Part shown: piece by piece, positions 7,012 through 16,176 of the stretch | Layout: every line of letters begins with the position of its first letter | How positions within the stretch are numbered: position 1 is the first letter of the stretch | Assembly (NCBI RefSeq): GCF_029893635.1 | Contig: NZ_JARXYR010000002.1 | Span: forward strand, 2,703,001 to 2,767,000 | From: Variovorax sp. TBS-050B | GTDB lineage: Bacteria > Pseudomonadota > Gammaproteobacteria > Burkholderiales > Burkholderiaceae_C | Direction of reading: 5' to 3' | Length of the DNA: 64,000 bases | Made by a program: the position numbers and the translations under genes | Notes under the pieces: generated by a model | Told to the model about the DNA's origin: nothing | Seen by the model: the letters and a program-made list of their open reading frames with translations, nothing else | Database searches by the model: none

Positions 7012-9333
7012 ATGGACAACGAATCGCTCTCGGCCGTGCACGAGGCCGCGCTCGACTACTTCACCCGCAGCCGCGCGCTGCAGCGGCGGCGCGCGCTCGC
7101 CGAAGCAAAGGACGGCGACGAGGCGCAGGACTGGCCCGCGATCGCCGGGCTCGGCTGGGCCGGCATGCTGGCGCCGGAGTCGGCCGGGGGCCTGGGGCTC
7201 GGCCTCGCGGGCGCGGCCCAGATCCTGCGCGCCGCGGGCGCGCATGCCGCGCCCGAGCCGCTGCTGGCGGTGGCCGGGCTCGGCGCGCTGCTGCTCGCCC
7301 AGCTCGACACGCCGGCCGCGCGTCGGCTGCTCGCCGACCTCGCGGTGGGCCGCAGTCTGCCCGCGCTCGCGTGGCAGGAAAGCGCGGGCGACCTGAGCGC
7401 CGTGCCGCTGGCCTGCGGCTGCGAGCCGCGCGCGGGCCATGCGGGCGGCGTGCTGCTGCAGGGCGAGAAGCTCATGGTGCTGCCCGGCGCGGCGGCGAGC
7501 GGCTGGCTGGTGTCGGCGCGCGGCAGCGGCGACGCGGTGCTGCTCTGGGTGCCGCGCGGCACCGCGGGCGTGGTCGAAACGCCGGTGCCGCTGGTGGACG
7601 GCAGCCAGGCCGCGAGCCTGCGCTTCGAGCAGGTCGCGCTGCCGCCCGGGGCGGTGCTGGCCGAAGGGCCGGCGGCCGAGGAGGCGCTGCGCCGCGCGCT
7701 CGCGGCGGGCCAGATCCTGCAGGCCGCCGAACTGCTGGGCGCGGGGCAGGCGATGCTCGAGCGCACGCTCGCGTACCTGCGCACGCGCACGCAGTTCGGC
7801 CAGCCGATCGGCAGGTTCCAGGCGCTGCAGCACCGCGCGGTGGACATGTACATCCACCTGCAGCTGGCCGAGGCCGCGCTCGGCGAGGTGCTGGCGCTCG
7901 CGCATCCGGCGCTGTCCGTCGAGCGGCTGGAGGCCGAGGCGAGCCGCGTCAACGCGCGCTGCACCGCGGCGGCGCTGCAGGCCTCGCGCAGCGCGGTGCA
8001 ACTGCACGGCGCCATCGGCTACACGCAGGAGTGCGACCTGAGCCTCCACTACAAGCGCGCGCTGGTGCTGTCGGCATGGCTCGGCAACGTCACGGCGCAC
8101 CAGCGCCGCCATGCCGTGCTCGCGGGAAGCGTGCAGGCGCACGGCGACGGCGGCGCCTGGAACGGCGAGTTCCCGCGCCGCGCCGATTGGGACGCGATGC
8201 CCGAGGCCGACTTCCGCCGCATGGTGCGTGCCTTCCTGCAGCAGCGCTATCCGCAGCATCTGCGCTACCTTTCGCACCGGGCGCGCTGGCACGAGATCCG
8301 CGATTGGTACCTCACGCTCTCGGCGCAGGGCTGGATCGCGCCCGCCTGGCCGCAGGCGCACGGCGGCATGGGCCTTCCCGCCGACAAGCTCATCGCCTGG
8401 ATCGAGGAGCTGGAGCAGCACGGCGTCGCGCGCGCGCCCGACCAGGGCATCGTGATGATCGGGCCGCTGCTGATCCAGCACGGCACGCCCGAGCAGCAGC
8501 GCCGCTTCCTGCCGCGCATCCTGAGCGGCGAGCATGTGTGGTGCCAGGGCTATTCGGAGCCCGGCGCGGGCTCCGACCTCGCGGGGCTGCGCACCGAGGC
8601 GGTCGCAGGCCGCGATGCCGAGGGCGAGCACTTCATCGTCAACGGCCAGAAGATCTGGACCACGCTGGCGCAGGACGCCAACCACATCTTCATGCTCGTG
8701 CGCACCGACCGCGCCGCGCGCAAGCAGGAGGGCATCAGCTTCCTGCTGTGCGACCTGCGCACGCCGGGCATCACGGTGCGTCCGATCCGCACGCTCTCGG
8801 GCGAGCCCGAGTTCTGCGAAGTGTTCTTCGACGGCGTGCGCGTGCCGGCCGAAAACCTCGTGGGCACGCTCCACGGCGGCTGGGCCATCGCCAAGGCGCT
8901 GCTCGGCTTCGAGCGCATCTTCCTCGGCAGCCCCAAGCAGTCGCAGTACGCGCTCGGCCAGCTCGCGCGGCTGGCGGAGGCGCGGCGGCTCTTTGCCGAC
9001 CCGGTGTTCGCGCAGCGCTTCGCGGCGCTGCGGCTCGACGTGGCCGACCTGGGCGCGGCCTACACGCACTTCGCCGACATGGTGCGCGCGGGCCGGCCGC
9101 TGCCGCCCTCGGTCTCGCTGCTGAAGGTCTGGGCGAGCGAAACCTTCCACCGCATCGGCGCGCTGCTGGTGGAGGCCGGCGAAGAGCAGGGCGCCGTCGC
9201 GGGCGACCAGCTGCTCGACGGCCAGAGCTTCAACGTGCTCTCGCCGCTCATCGGTTCGACGGCCGCCATGATCTACGGCGGCACCAACGAGATACAGCGC
9301 AACATCCTCGCGCGGCAGGTCCTCGACCTGTGA
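7012..9333 (+). CDS. Fused double acyl-CoA dehydrogenase
   Basis: A 773-residue protein made of two complete acyl-CoA dehydrogenase domains. The N-terminal half (about 1-365) ends with HGAIGYTQECDLSLHYKRA and has no catalytic Glu. The C-terminal half (about 375-773) has YSEPGAGSDLAGLRTEA, NGQKIWTT and ends IYGGTNEIQRNILARQ with the catalytic Glu at about 760. This mirrors the paired small and large subunits of alpha2beta2 dehydrogenases of steroid side-chain type, joined in one chain. ATG 7012 is used; an in-frame ATG at 6970 is possible, and neither has a strong ribosome site. It begins a rightward unit with a Bug protein and an acyl-CoA ligase. The substrate is unknown. Confidence 0.88.
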   Translation: MDNESLSAVHEAALDYFTRSRALQRRRALAEAKDGDEAQDWPAIAGLGWAGMLAPESAGGLGLGLAGAAQILRAAGAHAAPEPLLAVAGLGALLLAQLDTPAARRLLADLAVGRSLPALAWQESAGDLSAVPLACGCEPRAGHAGGVLLQGEKLMVLPGAAASGWLVSARGSGDAVLLWVPRGTAGVVETPVPLVDGSQAASLRFEQVALPPGAVLAEGPAAEEALRRALAAGQILQAAELLGAGQAMLERTLAYLRTRTQFGQPIGRFQALQHRAVDMYIHLQLAEAALGEVLALAHPALSVERLEAEASRVNARCTAAALQASRSAVQLHGAIGYTQECDLSLHYKRALVLSAWLGNVTAHQRRHAVLAGSVQAHGDGGAWNGEFPRRADWDAMPEADFRRMVRAFLQQRYPQHLRYLSHRARWHEIRDWYLTLSAQGWIAPAWPQAHGGMGLPADKLIAWIEELEQHGVARAPDQGIVMIGPLLIQHGTPEQQRRFLPRILSGEHVWCQGYSEPGAGSDLAGLRTEAVAGRDAEGEHFIVNGQKIWTTLAQDANHIFMLVRTDRAARKQEGISFLLCDLRTPGITVRPIRTLSGEPEFCEVFFDGVRVPAENLVGTLHGGWAIAKALLGFERIFLGSPKQSQYALGQLARLAEARRLFADPVFAQRFAALRLDVADLGAAYTHFADMVRAGRPLPPSVSLLKVWASETFHRIGALLVEAGEEQGAVAGDQLLDGQSFNVLSPLIGSTAAMIYGGTNEIQRNILARQVLDL

Positions 9334-9370
9334 ACCGGCCCTCGCGCTCACAACCCCAGGAGACAAGCCC

Positions 9371-10360
9371 ATGACATGCCACGAGATCACCCGCCGCCAC
9401 GCCATCGCCGCACTCGGGGGCGGGGCGCTCCTTGCCGCGCTGCCCGGAGAGGCGCTGGCGCAGCAGCCGGCGCTGCCGCCGCTCGTCAAGCTCGTGGTCG
9501 GCTACTCGGCCGGCGGTCCGGTCGACGGGGCCGCGCGCCTGCTCGCACCGGCGCTGGCGCAGGAACTCGGCACGCAGGTGATCGTGGACAACCGGCCGGG
9601 CGCGAGTGGCTCGGTCGGCGGCGACGTGGTGGCGAGGGCGGCGCCCGATGCCGCGCTGCTCTTCTTCGGCGCGAGCCCGACGATCACGATCAATCCCCAC
9701 ATCCAGCGCCGCATGCCTTTCGACCCGATGAAGGACCTGGTGCCGATCGCGCCGCTGGTGGACTACACCAACGTGCTCGTGGTCAACAAGGACCTGCCGG
9801 TGCAGAACGTGGCCGAGCTGCTGGCGTATGCCAAGGCGCGTCCCGGCAAGGTGTTCTACGGCTCGGCCGGCATCGGCGCCTCGAACCACCTGAGCGGCGC
9901 ACTGCTCGAGAAGATGGCCGGCGTGCAGCTCACGCACGTGCCGTACAAGGGCAGCGCGCCGGCGCTCGCGGACGTGATGGCGGGCACGGTGACGATGATG
10001 TTCGACATCATCGCGACCTCGCGGCCCTTCATCCAGTCGGGCAAGGTCCGCGCGCTCGCCGTGACCTCGCGCCAGCGCAACCGCATGCTCCCCGAGGTGC
10101 CGACCATGATCGAGTCCGGCGTGGCCGGCTTCGACGTAGGCGGCTGGTTCGGCCTCTACGGTCCCGCGCGCATGGAACCGGCGCTGGTGGCGCGCATCAA
10201 CGCGGCTGCGCAGAAGGCGCTGGCGCGCGAGGACATCGCGCACCGCCTGCGCGAACAGGGCTACGACGTGTGGTCGGGCCGCGCCGAGCTGCTCGCCGCC
10301 AAGGGCCAGGCCGACCGCAGCCTGTGGGCGCTCGCGTCCAAGGGCATCGAGGCGGAATAG
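9371..10360 (+). CDS. Bug/TctC-family substrate-binding protein
   Basis: A 329-residue periplasmic binding protein. The N-terminus has twin arginines (TRRHAIAAL) and a hydrophobic stretch ending near ALAQQ, consistent with Tat or Sec export. The mature protein shows LVVGYSAGGPVDGAAR, VIVDNRPGASGS and HVPYKGSAPALADV, the three Bug signatures around the carboxylate pocket. AGGAGACAAGCCC precedes the ATG. It sits 37 bp after the fused dehydrogenase and 3 bp before an acyl-CoA ligase, so it probably captures the acid that the ligase activates. No TctAB permease is nearby. Confidence 0.92.
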   Translation: MTCHEITRRHAIAALGGGALLAALPGEALAQQPALPPLVKLVVGYSAGGPVDGAARLLAPALAQELGTQVIVDNRPGASGSVGGDVVARAAPDAALLFFGASPTITINPHIQRRMPFDPMKDLVPIAPLVDYTNVLVVNKDLPVQNVAELLAYAKARPGKVFYGSAGIGASNHLSGALLEKMAGVQLTHVPYKGSAPALADVMAGTVTMMFDIIATSRPFIQSGKVRALAVTSRQRNRMLPEVPTMIESGVAGFDVGGWFGLYGPARMEPALVARINAAAQKALAREDIAHRLREQGYDVWSGRAELLAAKGQADRSLWALASKGIEAE

Positions 10361-10363
10361 CCG

Positions 10364-11863
10364 ATGGCACCCGCGCGGATCCACGAGCTGCTCGAAGCGC
10401 GCGCATCGCATGCGCCGGCGGGCGTGTTCCTCCATGAACCCGGCGGCACGGTCACGCATGCCGCGCTGCAGGCGATGACCGAGGCCGCCGCGGACGACCT
10501 GCGCGCCGCGGGCGTGCGGCCCACTGACCGCGTGCTGCTGGTGGCCGAGAACTGCGCCGCCCACATCGCGCTGGTGATGGCGTGCAGCCGCATCGGCGCA
10601 TGGTCGTGCGGCGTCAATGCGCGCATGTCGCCGGGCGAGATCGCGGCCATCGCCGAGCGCGCCGATGCGCGGCTCGCCTGCTTCACCACCGGCGTGTCCG
10701 AGTCGGCACGCCAGCATGCGCAGCGCGCGGGCGCGGTGGCCGCGGGCCTGCCGGGCGTCATGCGATCGGCCGCGCGCGCCGCGGCGACGCCGGAGGCCGA
10801 TCCCGCGCTCGCCGACACGGCCGCGGTCATCTTCACCTCGGGCACCTCCGGCACGCCCAAGGGCGTGATGGTGTCGCACCGCGGGCTGCTGCATTTCGGG
10901 CGCGTCTCGGCGGGCGTGCGCGCGCTCGGCGAGCGCGACCGGGTCTACGCCTTCCTGCCGATGACCCACATCTTCGGCCTCGGCACCGTGCTGATGGCCG
11001 CGCTCACGGGCGGCGCCGCGCTGGTGCTGCGGCCGGGCTTCTCGCCGGCCGACATGCTGCAGGCGCTCGCGCACGAGCAGGTGTCGAACCTGCTCGGCCC
11101 GCCGACGATGTACGCGCGGCTGCTCGCCCATGTCGAGGCCGAGCGCGCGGTGCCGCGCTTTCCGGCGCTGCGCTACGTCTATACCGGTTCGGCGCCGCTC
11201 GACCTGGGGCTCAAGCAGCGCGTCGAGGCGCTGTTCGGCCAGCCGCTGCACTACGGCTACGGGCTGTCGGAGTACGCGGGCTCGGTGTTCCTCACGCGCA
11301 CCGAGGCGCCGCGCGCCGACACCGCGGCCGGCCACCTCGTCGAAGGCGGCGAGGCGCGCATCGTCGGCCCCGCCGGCATCGACCTGCCCGCGGGCGAGAC
11401 AGGCGAGATCTGGCTGCGCGGCCCGGGCCTGATGCTCGGCTACTTCCGCGATGCGGCCGCCACGGCGCAGGTGATGCGGCCGGGCGGCTGGTATGCGAGC
11501 GGCGACCTCGGTCGCTTCGGTGCGGACGGCGCGCTCTTCGTGGTCGGCCGGCTCAAGGAGATGATCATCCGCTCGGGCTTCAACGTGTACCCCGCGGAGA
11601 TCGAGGCGGCGATCGGCCGCTTCGCCGGCGTCGAGCTCTGCGCCGTCGTCGGCGTGCCCGAGGCCGACGGCAACGAGCAGATCGTCGCCTTCGTGCAGAT
11701 GGCACCCGGCGCCGTGCTCGACGCGGCGGGACTGCGCGTGCACCTCGCGCAGCACCTGTCGCCGTACAAGCGGCCCGCGCGCATCGAGACCATCGACGCG
11801 ATGCCGACCACCGCCAACGGCAAGCTGCTCAAGCGCGAACTGCTGGCGCGCGCGCACCGCTGA
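10364..11863 (+). CDS. Class I adenylate-forming acyl-CoA ligase
   Basis: A 499-residue ANL-superfamily enzyme that activates a carboxylic acid through an acyl-AMP and then forms a CoA thioester. Motifs appear in the expected order: FTSGTSGTPKGVMVSH near 165 (P-loop), GYGLSEYAGS near 300, YASGDLGRF near 380, KEMIIRSGFNVYPAEIE near 400 (hinge), and NGKLLKREL at the end with the catalytic Lys. The start follows the Bug gene by 3 bp, so the two are co-translated. Together with the fused dehydrogenase it makes an uptake-activation-oxidation set. Substrate specificity cannot be read; aromatic or branched medium-chain acids are typical for similar enzymes. Confidence 0.9.
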   Translation: MAPARIHELLEARASHAPAGVFLHEPGGTVTHAALQAMTEAAADDLRAAGVRPTDRVLLVAENCAAHIALVMACSRIGAWSCGVNARMSPGEIAAIAERADARLACFTTGVSESARQHAQRAGAVAAGLPGVMRSAARAAATPEADPALADTAAVIFTSGTSGTPKGVMVSHRGLLHFGRVSAGVRALGERDRVYAFLPMTHIFGLGTVLMAALTGGAALVLRPGFSPADMLQALAHEQVSNLLGPPTMYARLLAHVEAERAVPRFPALRYVYTGSAPLDLGLKQRVEALFGQPLHYGYGLSEYAGSVFLTRTEAPRADTAAGHLVEGGEARIVGPAGIDLPAGETGEIWLRGPGLMLGYFRDAAATAQVMRPGGWYASGDLGRFGADGALFVVGRLKEMIIRSGFNVYPAEIEAAIGRFAGVELCAVVGVPEADGNEQIVAFVQMAPGAVLDAAGLRVHLAQHLSPYKRPARIETIDAMPTTANGKLLKRELLARAHR

Positions 11864-11992
11864 TTCGGACATTTCCTGCATGCGCCCGCGCCGCCGTCCT
11901 CCAGGGGGCGGGCGCGCGGCGGCGCATCGTCGCTGCATCGAGCGGGACGGCAGACGCCCGTCCCACGCTCGCATCGAAAAAGGAAACACACC

Positions 11993-12172
11993 ATGGCAGA
12001 CGATCCGAACAAGCGCGGCCCGCAGGACCGCAGCCGCATCAACGTGAACGAGCCGCACGAGGTGCGCTACTGGACCCAGACCCTGGGCGTGACCGAGGCG
12101 CAGCTGCGCTCGGCCGTCGCGGCGGCGGGCGTCGAGGTGAAGGACGTGCGCGTCTACCTCGGCAAGCCCTGA
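11993..12172 (+). CDS. DUF3606 small protein
   Basis: A 59-residue protein. The pattern MADDPNKRGPQDRSRINVNE followed by EVRYWTQTLGVTEAQLRSAV matches the DUF3606 family, small soluble proteins of unknown function common in Proteobacteria. AAAGGAAAC lies just ahead of the ATG. The gene stands alone between the ligase gene and a kinase-like gene. Nothing in the sequence gives its role; the acidic and basic charge pattern and the predicted helix suggest a small cytosolic binding protein. Confidence 0.8.
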   Translation: MADDPNKRGPQDRSRINVNEPHEVRYWTQTLGVTEAQLRSAVAAAGVEVKDVRVYLGKP

Positions 12173-12415
12173 ACAGCGAGCCCGCGCGGGCGCGCTGCCG
12201 CGGCGCCCCTTGCATCGCGTTACCCGCAGCAGCTTCCACTTGCCGCATCAGAAACCGTAGGCACGCTCCTACACCCGGCGGCAGGGGCGGGCCCGATACT
12301 TCTCGCCTCTTCTTCGCTTCAGGACGCGCAACGTGAACGTGCCCATTGCCGCGCCCCGCACCCCGGTGCGGGCCCACCCAACCACCGGGGCGGAACCCTC
12401 TGCTCCCAATGCGCG

Positions 12416-13099
12416 ATGAAGGCCTCGCCCGGGGCCCGTAGCTGGATCGCCGCCGGTGTGCGCCACGAACTGCTGACCCGCGCATTGCCCGCCCTGCGCC
12501 ACGACATGGCGGCGCCTGTGTCGGTGATGCGCATGGCGCTGCTGATGCTCAAGCGCCAGATCGGCGCGCCGGCCATCGATGCCGCGGCCTGCGAGGAGCG
12601 CGTCGCGCTGATCGACCACCAGATGTCCGAGCTGGTCGACGGCGTCCGCTCGCTGCGCGACTGGGAGCTGGCGACCACCGACGACGGCATCACGCGCAGC
12701 GCGCTGGTGGCGCAGTGCGTGGGCCTGATGCGCGCGGCCTTCGACATGCACGGCATCGTGCTCGAGGTCGACCCCGCGCTCGCGCCCGACGGCGGCCGCG
12801 ACGAGACCCGGTGGCCGCAGGGCGCCGCGTTGCGCTACCTGTTCCTCGGCGCGCTCGGCTACCTGCACGACAGCGAGACCGAGACCGGCTCGATCCGCAT
12901 CGAAGCGCGCGGCGACGATGCGGTGTGCCTGAACGGCACGCCGCGCGAATCGGGCGGCACCAGCCCGGTGCTCGATGCGCACCGCGCGCCGCGCGCGCTC
13001 GCGATCGATGCGGTCGCGCTGCAGAGCCTGGCCGAGGACCTCGGCTACACGGTGGCACTGGAGCGCGACAGCGTCTGCTTCGCGCTCGCCGCGGGCTGA
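12416..13099 (+). CDS. Histidine-kinase-like protein of unknown function
   Basis: A 227-residue soluble protein. The N-terminal part includes ALPALRHDMAAPVSVMRMAL, which looks like the dimerisation helix of a two-component kinase (H29 followed by Asp), and the rest resembles a worn ATPase-like alpha/beta domain without clear N, G1 or G2 boxes. It may be a degenerate sensor kinase or a phosphotransfer protein. No response regulator is adjacent. Its last 55 bp overlap the 3' end of the convergent topoisomerase IB gene. The 243 bp before it contain no gene. The function is not established. Confidence 0.6.
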   Translation: MKASPGARSWIAAGVRHELLTRALPALRHDMAAPVSVMRMALLMLKRQIGAPAIDAAACEERVALIDHQMSELVDGVRSLRDWELATTDDGITRSALVAQCVGLMRAAFDMHGIVLEVDPALAPDGGRDETRWPQGAALRYLFLGALGYLHDSETETGSIRIEARGDDAVCLNGTPRESGGTSPVLDAHRAPRALAIDAVALQSLAEDLGYTVALERDSVCFALAAG

Positions 13100-14283
13100 G
13101 CTTTCTTTCTGCGCGCCGGCCCGCGCGCCTCGCGCAGTTCGCGCGCCAGCTTCCGCCGGTGCAGCCGCAGGAAGGCGAGCAGCCGCTGCTCCGGCGCATG
13201 CAGCCCGCGCGTGCGGCCCGCGGCCGCGGTGCGCGCCGACATCTTGCGCAGCACCTCCGCCGAGGGATCGTCCGCATCGCCCGCGAGCGCGCTGCCGAGC
13301 GCGAGCACGGCCGGATGCACGTATGCCTTCTTGCACACCGCGGGCGTGTTGCCGAGCTGCCTGGCGACCGTCGCCAGGATCTCCTTGGCCGTGTAGCGGC
13401 TGCCGTCCGCGGCAGTGCGGCCCGGCTCGCAGGCCAGGCGCGTGAGTTCGAGCGCCTGCACCGTGCCGTGCCAGGTGCGGAAGTCCTTCGCGGTGAAGCG
13501 TTCGCCCGGCGAGGCCTCGGCGAGGTAGTCGTTCACGTCGGTGGAGGACACGCTGCGCAATTCGCCGTCCTCCTCGTCCTGGTACTGGAACAGCGCCTGG
13601 CCCGGCAGCTGCTGGCACTGGCGCACCACCTTCGCCACACGCGGATCGTCGAGCTTCGCCTCGTGCATCACGCCGCTCTTGCCGCGAAAGCGCAGCTTCA
13701 GCGCCGCGCCCTGCACGGCCGCGTGGCGGTTGCGCAGCGTGGTGAGGCCGAAGGAGCCGTTGCTGCTCGCGTACTCCTCGTTGCCCACGCGCAGCAGCGT
13801 GGTGTCGAGCAGCCGCACCAGGGCGGCCAGCACCTGCTGGCGCCCCGGCACCTTGTTCGCGGCGCCTTCCTGCAGGTCGCGCGCCACGCGCGCGCGGATG
13901 CGCGGCAGCGCGAGCGCGAAGGCTTCGAGGCGCTCGAACTTGGTCTCGTCCTTGAACAGCCGCCAGTCGGGGTGGTAGCGGTACTGCTTGCGCCCGCGCG
14001 CATCGATGCCGGTGGCCTGCAGGTGGCCGTTGGGCAGCGGGCAGATCCACACGTCGGTGTAGGCCGGCGGTATCGCGAGCATGCGGATGCGCGAGAGCTC
14101 GTCGGGATCGCGCACCCAGCGGCCCGCGGCATCGCGGTAGCGGAACTTGTCGCCGTGCTTCAGCCGGCGGATGCCCGGCATGTCGGGGTTCACGTAGACG
14201 AGGCCGTTGGCGATGGGCGCGGCCGTGGCTGCCGGTTTCGCGGGCGGGGTGGTCGAGGCAGTCGATGTGGAGCGGGCCGGCAT
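13045..14283 (-). CDS. DNA topoisomerase IB (poxvirus-type)
   Basis: A 412-residue protein with the bacterial/poxvirus type IB topoisomerase layout. It relaxes supercoils by a 3'-phosphotyrosine intermediate without ATP. The N-terminal domain contains IRRLKHGDKFRYRDAAGRWV and AIPPAYTDVWICP. The catalytic domain has LLRVGNEEYASSNGSFGLTTL, KDFRTWHGT (catalytic Arg and His region) and KKAYVHPAV, whose Tyr is the nucleophile. ATG 14283 gives an Ala/Thr-rich tail before the fold; longer upstream starts would overlap the divergent permease gene. The Arg/Lys-rich C-terminus is a likely DNA-binding tail. It overlaps the convergent kinase-like gene by 55 bp. Confidence 0.92.
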   Translation of the reverse strand: MPARSTSTASTTPPAKPAATAAPIANGLVYVNPDMPGIRRLKHGDKFRYRDAAGRWVRDPDELSRIRMLAIPPAYTDVWICPLPNGHLQATGIDARGRKQYRYHPDWRLFKDETKFERLEAFALALPRIRARVARDLQEGAANKVPGRQQVLAALVRLLDTTLLRVGNEEYASSNGSFGLTTLRNRHAAVQGAALKLRFRGKSGVMHEAKLDDPRVAKVVRQCQQLPGQALFQYQDEEDGELRSVSSTDVNDYLAEASPGERFTAKDFRTWHGTVQALELTRLACEPGRTAADGSRYTAKEILATVARQLGNTPAVCKKAYVHPAVLALGSALAGDADDPSAEVLRKMSARTAAAGRTRGLHAPEQRLLAFLRLHRRKLARELREARGPARRKKAQPAASAKQTLSRSSATV

Positions 14284-14401
14284 GGAGGTTGCGTGCTGAG
14301 TACCCCGCCTTGTGCCTGCGCCGACAATGCGTGCCTGTAGGACGCCGCAATCGCCGCTGGTGCGATGGAGGCGCTTTCGTCTTGACTTGGAGTTCGAACC
14401 C

Positions 14402-15463
14402 ATGGTGTCTTCCCCCCGCTCGTCCGCCTTCGCGCACTGGCTTCCCCTGTGTGCCGCGGCACTGCTCATGGCAGGCTGCGCCGCACCCACCGCGTCGACC
14501 GCGCCCGCGCCGGCCGCGCCCACCGCCACGGCCGCACCGATCAAGGTGAAGGTCTTCGTGGCCGCCATGTTCGAGATCGGCCAGAACAGCGGCGACCGTG
14601 CGGGCGAGTTCCAGCACTGGTACGAGCGCTACTGGAGGGGCGCGACGCCCATCGCCGTGCGCGGTGCGCTGCAGCCGGCGTACTGCAATGCCGACGGCGT
14701 GTGCGGCGCGGTGCTCGGCATGGGCAAGGTCAATTCGTCGTCGTCGATGCAGGCCATCCTGCTCGATCCGCGCTTCGATTTCTCCGAGACCTACTACATG
14801 ATCTCGGGCGTGGCCGGCACGCCGCCCGCGCGCGGCACCATCGGCGAAGTGAACTGGGGCACCTGGCTCGTGGACTACGACCTCGGCCATCGCTGGGCCC
14901 CCGAGGAGAACAAGCCCGGCGAGCCCACCTTCATGCCGCGCAAGGGCTACGAGGAATACCGCCGCTTCAGGCTCAACCCCGACCTGGTCGCATGGGCCAT
15001 GAAGCTCACGGCGAACACGCCGCTCAAGGACGCCGACAGCGCGCGCAAGTACCGCCTGCGCTACCCGGACGCGGCCGCGCGGCGCGCCCCGTTCGTGGGC
15101 ACCGGCACCCACATGACCGGCGACACCTTCTTCCACGGCCCCGGCATGTCGAAGCAGGCGCAGTACATCGCCAGGCTCTACGGCGCCGACGACTACGTCA
15201 TCACCGAGATGGAAGCCGCGGCGATCACGCTGGTGATCCGGCGCAGCCACGGCACCGACCGCGTGATGAGCCTGCGCGGCGCGGTCAACTTCGACCAGGG
15301 CAGCCCGAACGAAACCACGCTGCAGCACCTGGACCCGGCGCCCGGCGAGACGGCCGGCGGATTCGCCGAGACGGTCGAGAACGTCGCGCTGGTGGGCACG
15401 CGCATGGTCGACCACATCGTCGCGAACTGGCCGCGCTGGCAGGCCGGCGTGCCGAAGCCCTGA
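14402..15463 (+). CDS. Purine nucleoside permease family lipoprotein
   Basis: A 353-residue protein. The start at 14402 gives a lipoprotein signal ending LLMAGC, so the mature protein should be membrane-anchored through Cys. The body matches the purine nucleoside permease (NUP) family: KVFVAAMFEIGQN, ISGVAGTPP, EVNWGTWLVDYDLGH and TEMEAAAITLV. These resemble nucleoside phosphorylase folds, and the family was named from a yeast transporter, so it may bind or cleave nucleosides in the envelope rather than transport them (inference). It is divergent from topoisomerase IB and stands alone. Confidence 0.85.
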   Translation: MVSSPRSSAFAHWLPLCAAALLMAGCAAPTASTAPAPAAPTATAAPIKVKVFVAAMFEIGQNSGDRAGEFQHWYERYWRGATPIAVRGALQPAYCNADGVCGAVLGMGKVNSSSSMQAILLDPRFDFSETYYMISGVAGTPPARGTIGEVNWGTWLVDYDLGHRWAPEENKPGEPTFMPRKGYEEYRRFRLNPDLVAWAMKLTANTPLKDADSARKYRLRYPDAAARRAPFVGTGTHMTGDTFFHGPGMSKQAQYIARLYGADDYVITEMEAAAITLVIRRSHGTDRVMSLRGAVNFDQGSPNETTLQHLDPAPGETAGGFAETVENVALVGTRMVDHIVANWPRWQAGVPKP

Positions 15464-15473
15464 GCCTCCCTTT

Positions 15474-16166
15474 TCAGGGCGGCGGCCGCACCGGCTGCAG
15501 ATGCCAGGTCACGTTGAAGTCGAACGGCGTCCAGCGGCTCACCGTCACGCCCGCCTGGCGCAGCGCGCGGCCGGTCCAGGTGTTGCAGGTCTCGAACAGG
15601 TGATAGCCGCCTTCGGCTTCGTAGAAGGCGTCGTCGTTGCCGTAGTGCGCGCCGGCGATGGGCGTGGCACGGCCGCCGGTCAGCGTCGCGCGGACGTGGT
15701 CCGCCAGCCGCGCGTACTGCGGCTGCGAGAGCGGCAGCCGGTAGGCGCCGTGCCGCAGCTGGGCGCGTGTCAGGTAGGTCACGTGCAGCAGCGCGCGGTT
15801 GCCGCCCAGCATGGCGCCGAAGGCGCGCGCCGCGGTGAGGTCGGCCCAGGTCGGCGTGTGCAGGTAGAACTCGCGGTCGCCCCAGCCGATGGCAACGAAC
15901 TCGGCATCGGGCGCCACGGCCTTGAAATGCGCCGGCGGAAAGAGCTCTCGCCAGTCGATGGTGGCCGAGCGGATCGGGAACACCAGATCGGTGTGCACGC
16001 CGTTGCTCAGCACCCAGGCTTCGACCGTTGGCGTGCCGGTGGCGGGTGCACGCGCGCCCGCGTTGGCGGGCCAGAACATCAGCGCGCAGGCCGTGCCCAC
16101 GTACAGCAGCGCCGCCGCCGCGAGCGCCAGCAGCGCGAAGGCTGCGCAGCGGAGCCAGCGTCTCAT
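15474..16166 (-). CDS. DUF2459 / TIGR02117 family protein
   Basis: A 230-residue protein with one N-terminal hydrophobic segment (residues 5-30) and a periplasmic domain. Conserved words are VLSNGVHTDLVFP, AIGWGDREFYLHTP, and HLFETCNTWTGRALRQAG near the end. The His, Cys and Asn residues in these motifs make a papain- or NlpC-like thiol fold conceivable, but the family has no proven function; it was first noted near urease genes. It starts 10 bp downstream of dinB on the same strand and may be co-transcribed with it. Confidence 0.8.
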   Translation of the reverse strand: MRRWLRCAAFALLALAAAALLYVGTACALMFWPANAGARAPATGTPTVEAWVLSNGVHTDLVFPIRSATIDWRELFPPAHFKAVAPDAEFVAIGWGDREFYLHTPTWADLTAARAFGAMLGGNRALLHVTYLTRAQLRHGAYRLPLSQPQYARLADHVRATLTGGRATPIAGAHYGNDDAFYEAEGGYHLFETCNTWTGRALRQAGVTVSRWTPFDFNVTWHLQPVRPPP

Positions 16167-16176
16167 CGGCCGTGCG

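Noticed and set aside
4942..9489. A 1515-codon open frame on the minus strand across four genes
   Set aside because: Only its last 387 codons match a known family. The rest runs antisense to the fused acyl-CoA dehydrogenase and through the citryl-CoA lyase-like gene, is Arg/His-rich, and is an effect of high GC at third codon positions.
9248..12058. A 936-codon minus-strand frame opposite Bug and ligase genes
   Set aside because: Low-complexity His/Arg/Ala sequence without motifs, opposite two well-supported genes.
14380..14405. GAGTTCGAACCC, similar to a tRNA T-arm
   Set aside because: No acceptor, D or anticodon stems can be built around it, and it overlaps the start of the permease gene.
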